From Porphyromonadaceae bacterium UBA7048 (GTDB lineage Bacteria > Bacteroidota > Bacteroidia > Bacteroidales > Muribaculaceae), in assembly GCA_002493945.1 (NCBI GenBank), contig DLAL01000017.1, positions 1-15,813 of the forward strand: a stretch of DNA of 15,813 bases, read 5' to 3'. The position numbers and the translations under genes are program-made. Shown here in pieces: positions 13,860 to 15,813 of the stretch. The notes under the pieces were generated by a model. The model ran no database searches. It was not told the origin of the DNA and saw only the letters and a program-made list of their open reading frames with translations. The stretch's first letter is position 1, and every line of letters begins with the position of its first letter.

Positions 13860-15614
13860 ATGAACACAATCTCATTCATCCGCACAGCAGTGTGCGCCGT
13901 AGCTCTTGCGGGCTCTGTCGTCTCGTATGCACAGGAGGCGGAAAAGCTCTACATCACGGGCGCCTTCATCGGGTGGAACGCTGAGAATCCTCAGGAATTT
14001 GACCGTGACGGCTCGGTCTACACCACAGAAGTCACATTCTCATCGTCGAACACTTTCAAAATCTCTACCAAGGCAGGCAACTGGACCGTGTTCGACGAGG
14101 GCGCAATGGAGGCTTTCAATCTCCGTCCGGGCGTATGGGCGCCGCTCACGCCTGGCAAATCGAATATTGAGTCGCCCGTCGAAGGCGTGGCTCGTATCAC
14201 CGTTGACCTTGACAATATGACAATACGCGTGGATGGCTCAGACGCACCGTCAGTGGACGTCAGCGGGACTCTTCCGGTCATGTATATCAATACGGAAGGC
14301 GCGCAGCCCGTCACATCTAAGGAAACCTATCTCAACGGCACTTATTATCTCGACCCCTGCGGCACGGACGCGGAAGCCATCGGTACGCCCGAGGAGCCGC
14401 TGGCCCTACAGATACGCGGCCGAGGCAACTACACCTGGTCCGGCTTCGACAAGAAGCCTTACCGTCTGAAACTCGACAAGAAGGCCGCTCTATGCGGCAT
14501 GAAGAAGAGCAGGCACTTCGCGCTCCTTGCTCATGCCGACGACAGCAGGGGATTTCTGCGTAATGCCACAGGATTCGAACTCAGCCGTCGCATCGGCCTT
14601 GACTGGACTCCTGCCGACGAGCCTGTCGAAGTCGTTCTCAATGGCGACTACATAGGTCTCTACTTCCTCACAGAGACCATCCGTGTCGACGAGGACCGCG
14701 TCAACGTCATCGAGCAGGACGACCTCGCCACAACCGATGTCGACGGCGGCTGGCTGGTGGAGATTGACAACTACGACTCGGACCCTCATGTCAGCATCAC
14801 CAGCGGCGACGGATGGACCGTGAACTTCACCTATAAATCGCCTGAAGTGCTTTCTTCCGAGCAGGAATCGTGGCTCCGCACTCAGGTCGAGACCATAGAC
14901 CGTCTGGTGTTCGACCGGGATAAATCGGTGGCGCGCTGGGCTGACTATGTCGACATGGTCTCGCTTGCCCGTTTCTACGTCATCAACGAGATTGTCGACA
15001 ACTATGAGTCATTCCACGGCAGCTGCTATATTTACAGGCAGCGCGGCGAGGGCAATAAGTGGCACTTCGGCCCCGTATGGGACTTCGGCTCGGCTCTCAA
15101 CTACGACAAGTCGGACTATATCTACGAAGGCCGCGAGCACCATATGACGTGGATAGGCGAGATGTGCAAGTACGATGATTTCGCGCGTGTATATAAAGAG
15201 GAATGGCGCAAGCTCCTTGATACCGGCGGCGAACAGCTCGACAGCTTCATCGACAGCTTTATCTCCAGGATTTCCAAGGCTTCGGAGTGCGACCTCCGCC
15301 GCTGGCCTAAGTACGGCAACGCTGACATCGTCTCGCGTGCGTCTGCCGTGAAAGAGCGTCTCCGCGGTTCGGTGGCATGGCTGAAGGCACGGTGGGGTAC
15401 GAGCGGCATTGACACTATGACTGCCGATTCGGGCATGGTAAGGGTGTGCTGCCGTCCTGGCATACTCGTGGTCGAAAGCACAGAATCGCGCACAGTCAGT
15501 GTCGCCGACATCACGGGATGCGTCCGCACTCTTGAACTCGCTCCCGGCATCAACGAATTCGAGCTGCCGGCCGGTTTCTACATCGTCGAAGGCGGCCACA
15601 AAGTCCTCCTCTGA
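13860..15614 (+). CDS. Secreted CotH kinase-fold protein with SusE/SusF-like N-terminal domain
   Basis: 584 residues from the ATG at 13860. The signal peptide covers about 1-24 (SYAQ). Residues about 27-128 (LYITGAFIGWN, FKISTKAGNW) resemble the SusE/SusF starch-binding type of beta-sandwich. The CotH domain (about 137-515) shows family landmarks: IRGRGNYTW and KKPYRLKLDKK (184-208), VLNGDYIGLYFLTETI (259-274), and FGPVWDFGSAL with D408 (403-413). CotH proteins have an atypical protein-kinase fold; Bacillus CotH phosphorylates spore-coat proteins. The last 60 residues (VSVADITG, LPAGFYIVEGG) look like a Bacteroidetes type A C-terminal sorting domain, so the protein is probably exported to the cell surface or outside. 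The gene is monocistronic, with its own promoter and terminator. Substrate and activity are unknown. Confidence 0.9.
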   Translation: MNTISFIRTAVCAVALAGSVVSYAQEAEKLYITGAFIGWNAENPQEFDRDGSVYTTEVTFSSSNTFKISTKAGNWTVFDEGAMEAFNLRPGVWAPLTPGKSNIESPVEGVARITVDLDNMTIRVDGSDAPSVDVSGTLPVMYINTEGAQPVTSKETYLNGTYYLDPCGTDAEAIGTPEEPLALQIRGRGNYTWSGFDKKPYRLKLDKKAALCGMKKSRHFALLAHADDSRGFLRNATGFELSRRIGLDWTPADEPVEVVLNGDYIGLYFLTETIRVDEDRVNVIEQDDLATTDVDGGWLVEIDNYDSDPHVSITSGDGWTVNFTYKSPEVLSSEQESWLRTQVETIDRLVFDRDKSVARWADYVDMVSLARFYVINEIVDNYESFHGSCYIYRQRGEGNKWHFGPVWDFGSALNYDKSDYIYEGREHHMTWIGEMCKYDDFARVYKEEWRKLLDTGGEQLDSFIDSFISRISKASECDLRRWPKYGNADIVSRASAVKERLRGSVAWLKARWGTSGIDTMTADSGMVRVCCRPGILVVESTESRTVSVADITGCVRTLELAPGINEFELPAGFYIVEGGHKVLL

Positions 15615-15633
15615 GCGCCGATACATACAAAGA

Positions 15634-15668
15634 ACGCCCCGGACCATTGCGGCTCGGGGCGTCCTTTT
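15634..15668 (+). terminator. Intrinsic terminator of the cotH-like gene
   Basis: An 8-bp perfect stem (ACGCCCCG at 15634-15641 with CGGGGCGT at 15655-15662) is followed by CCTTTT (15663-15668). It lies 20 bases after the stop codon. The group II intron begins at the very next base, so the T-tract is the intron's 5' exon junction. Confidence 0.85.
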
Positions 15669-15813
15669 GTTCGCCCAGCATGTATTCAGTCTAACAGGTG
15701 GAAGTCCTCGGCACGCCCGATAGCGGGAAGTGCGCAGCCAAAGACAAGGGTGTCGGTCGCGAGGCCGAATCTGAAGGAAGTCGGCGGCAAACGTCTGGCC
15801 TGACGTACAGAAA
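15669..15813 (+). mobile_element. 5' end of a group II intron (class IIC-like), cut by the window edge
   Basis: From 15669 the sequence follows, element by element, the start of the well-known Oceanobacillus iheyensis IIC intron as I recall it. The shared landmarks are GCCCAGCATG, CAGTCTA, AGGTGGAAGTCCT, ACAAGGGTGTC, a 6-bp stem (15753-15758 with 15763-15768) capped by a GCGA tetraloop, ATCTGAAGGAAG, CGGCGGCAAAC and CCTGACGTACA. These are domain I helices. The 5' end reads GTTCG rather than the usual GTGYG. Its place right behind a terminator hairpin and T-tract fits class IIC targeting. The rest, including any reverse transcriptase/maturase and the domain V catalytic hairpin, lies beyond the window. 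Confidence 0.85.

Noticed and set aside
13779..13860. Upstream TTG start adding 27 residues to the cotH-like protein
   Set aside because: It sits inside the -33 promoter box and would place extra residues ahead of a good signal peptide; the ATG at 13860 is the natural start.
13628..13885. Minus-strand open frame of 85 codons in the rpsU/cotH gap
   Set aside because: It spans two consensus promoters and the T-rich tracts and resembles no protein family, so it is a chance frame.

Overview
The window looks like chromosomal DNA of a gut-type Bacteroidales. The fairly high GC content and gene style suggest a Muribaculaceae-like genome, but that placement is inference. Supporting signs are three promoters matching the Bacteroidetes form (TTTTG, 19 bp, TAnnTTTG), starts without an obvious Shine-Dalgarno sequence, a DUF4369/TlpA-type thioredoxin, a LamG plus double GH43 secreted enzyme, a CotH protein with a SusE/SusF-like front domain, and the compact set rpsU, xerC and hpf.

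Layout. Bases 1-101 may hold the AT-rich tail of a gene entering from the left on the + strand. A long imperfect inverted repeat (117-180) follows. Everything from 186 to 13593 reads on the minus strand. In transcription order from the right these are rpsU, xerC and hpf (translation and chromosome maintenance), then a TlpA-like periplasmic thioredoxin overlapping rmuC, then a three-gene RND efflux operon (outer-membrane channel, lipoprotein adaptor, inner-membrane pump) closed by a near-perfect terminator, and finally a monocistronic 1193-residue tandem GH43 glycosidase with its own promoter. A 266-base divergent region separates rpsU from a + strand gene for a secreted CotH-type kinase-fold protein. 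That gene ends in a strong terminator.

The last 145 bases are the 5' end of a group II intron, apparently class IIC-like. It begins directly after the T-tract of the cotH terminator, which is the known insertion habit of that class; the window cuts it off inside domain I.

Most genes are ordinary housekeeping, efflux or glycan-use genes. The parts most worth a second look lie between genes: the intron at the terminator, an xerC leader with a stem-loop ending one base before the start codon and a possible pseudoknot, four 9-bp tandem repeats after hpf, the 64-bp inverted repeat after the GH43 gene, and a perfect 7-4-7 palindrome in front of the efflux operon. I saw no CRISPR array, tRNA, rRNA or intact transposase. 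I do not see a clearly new multi-gene system.
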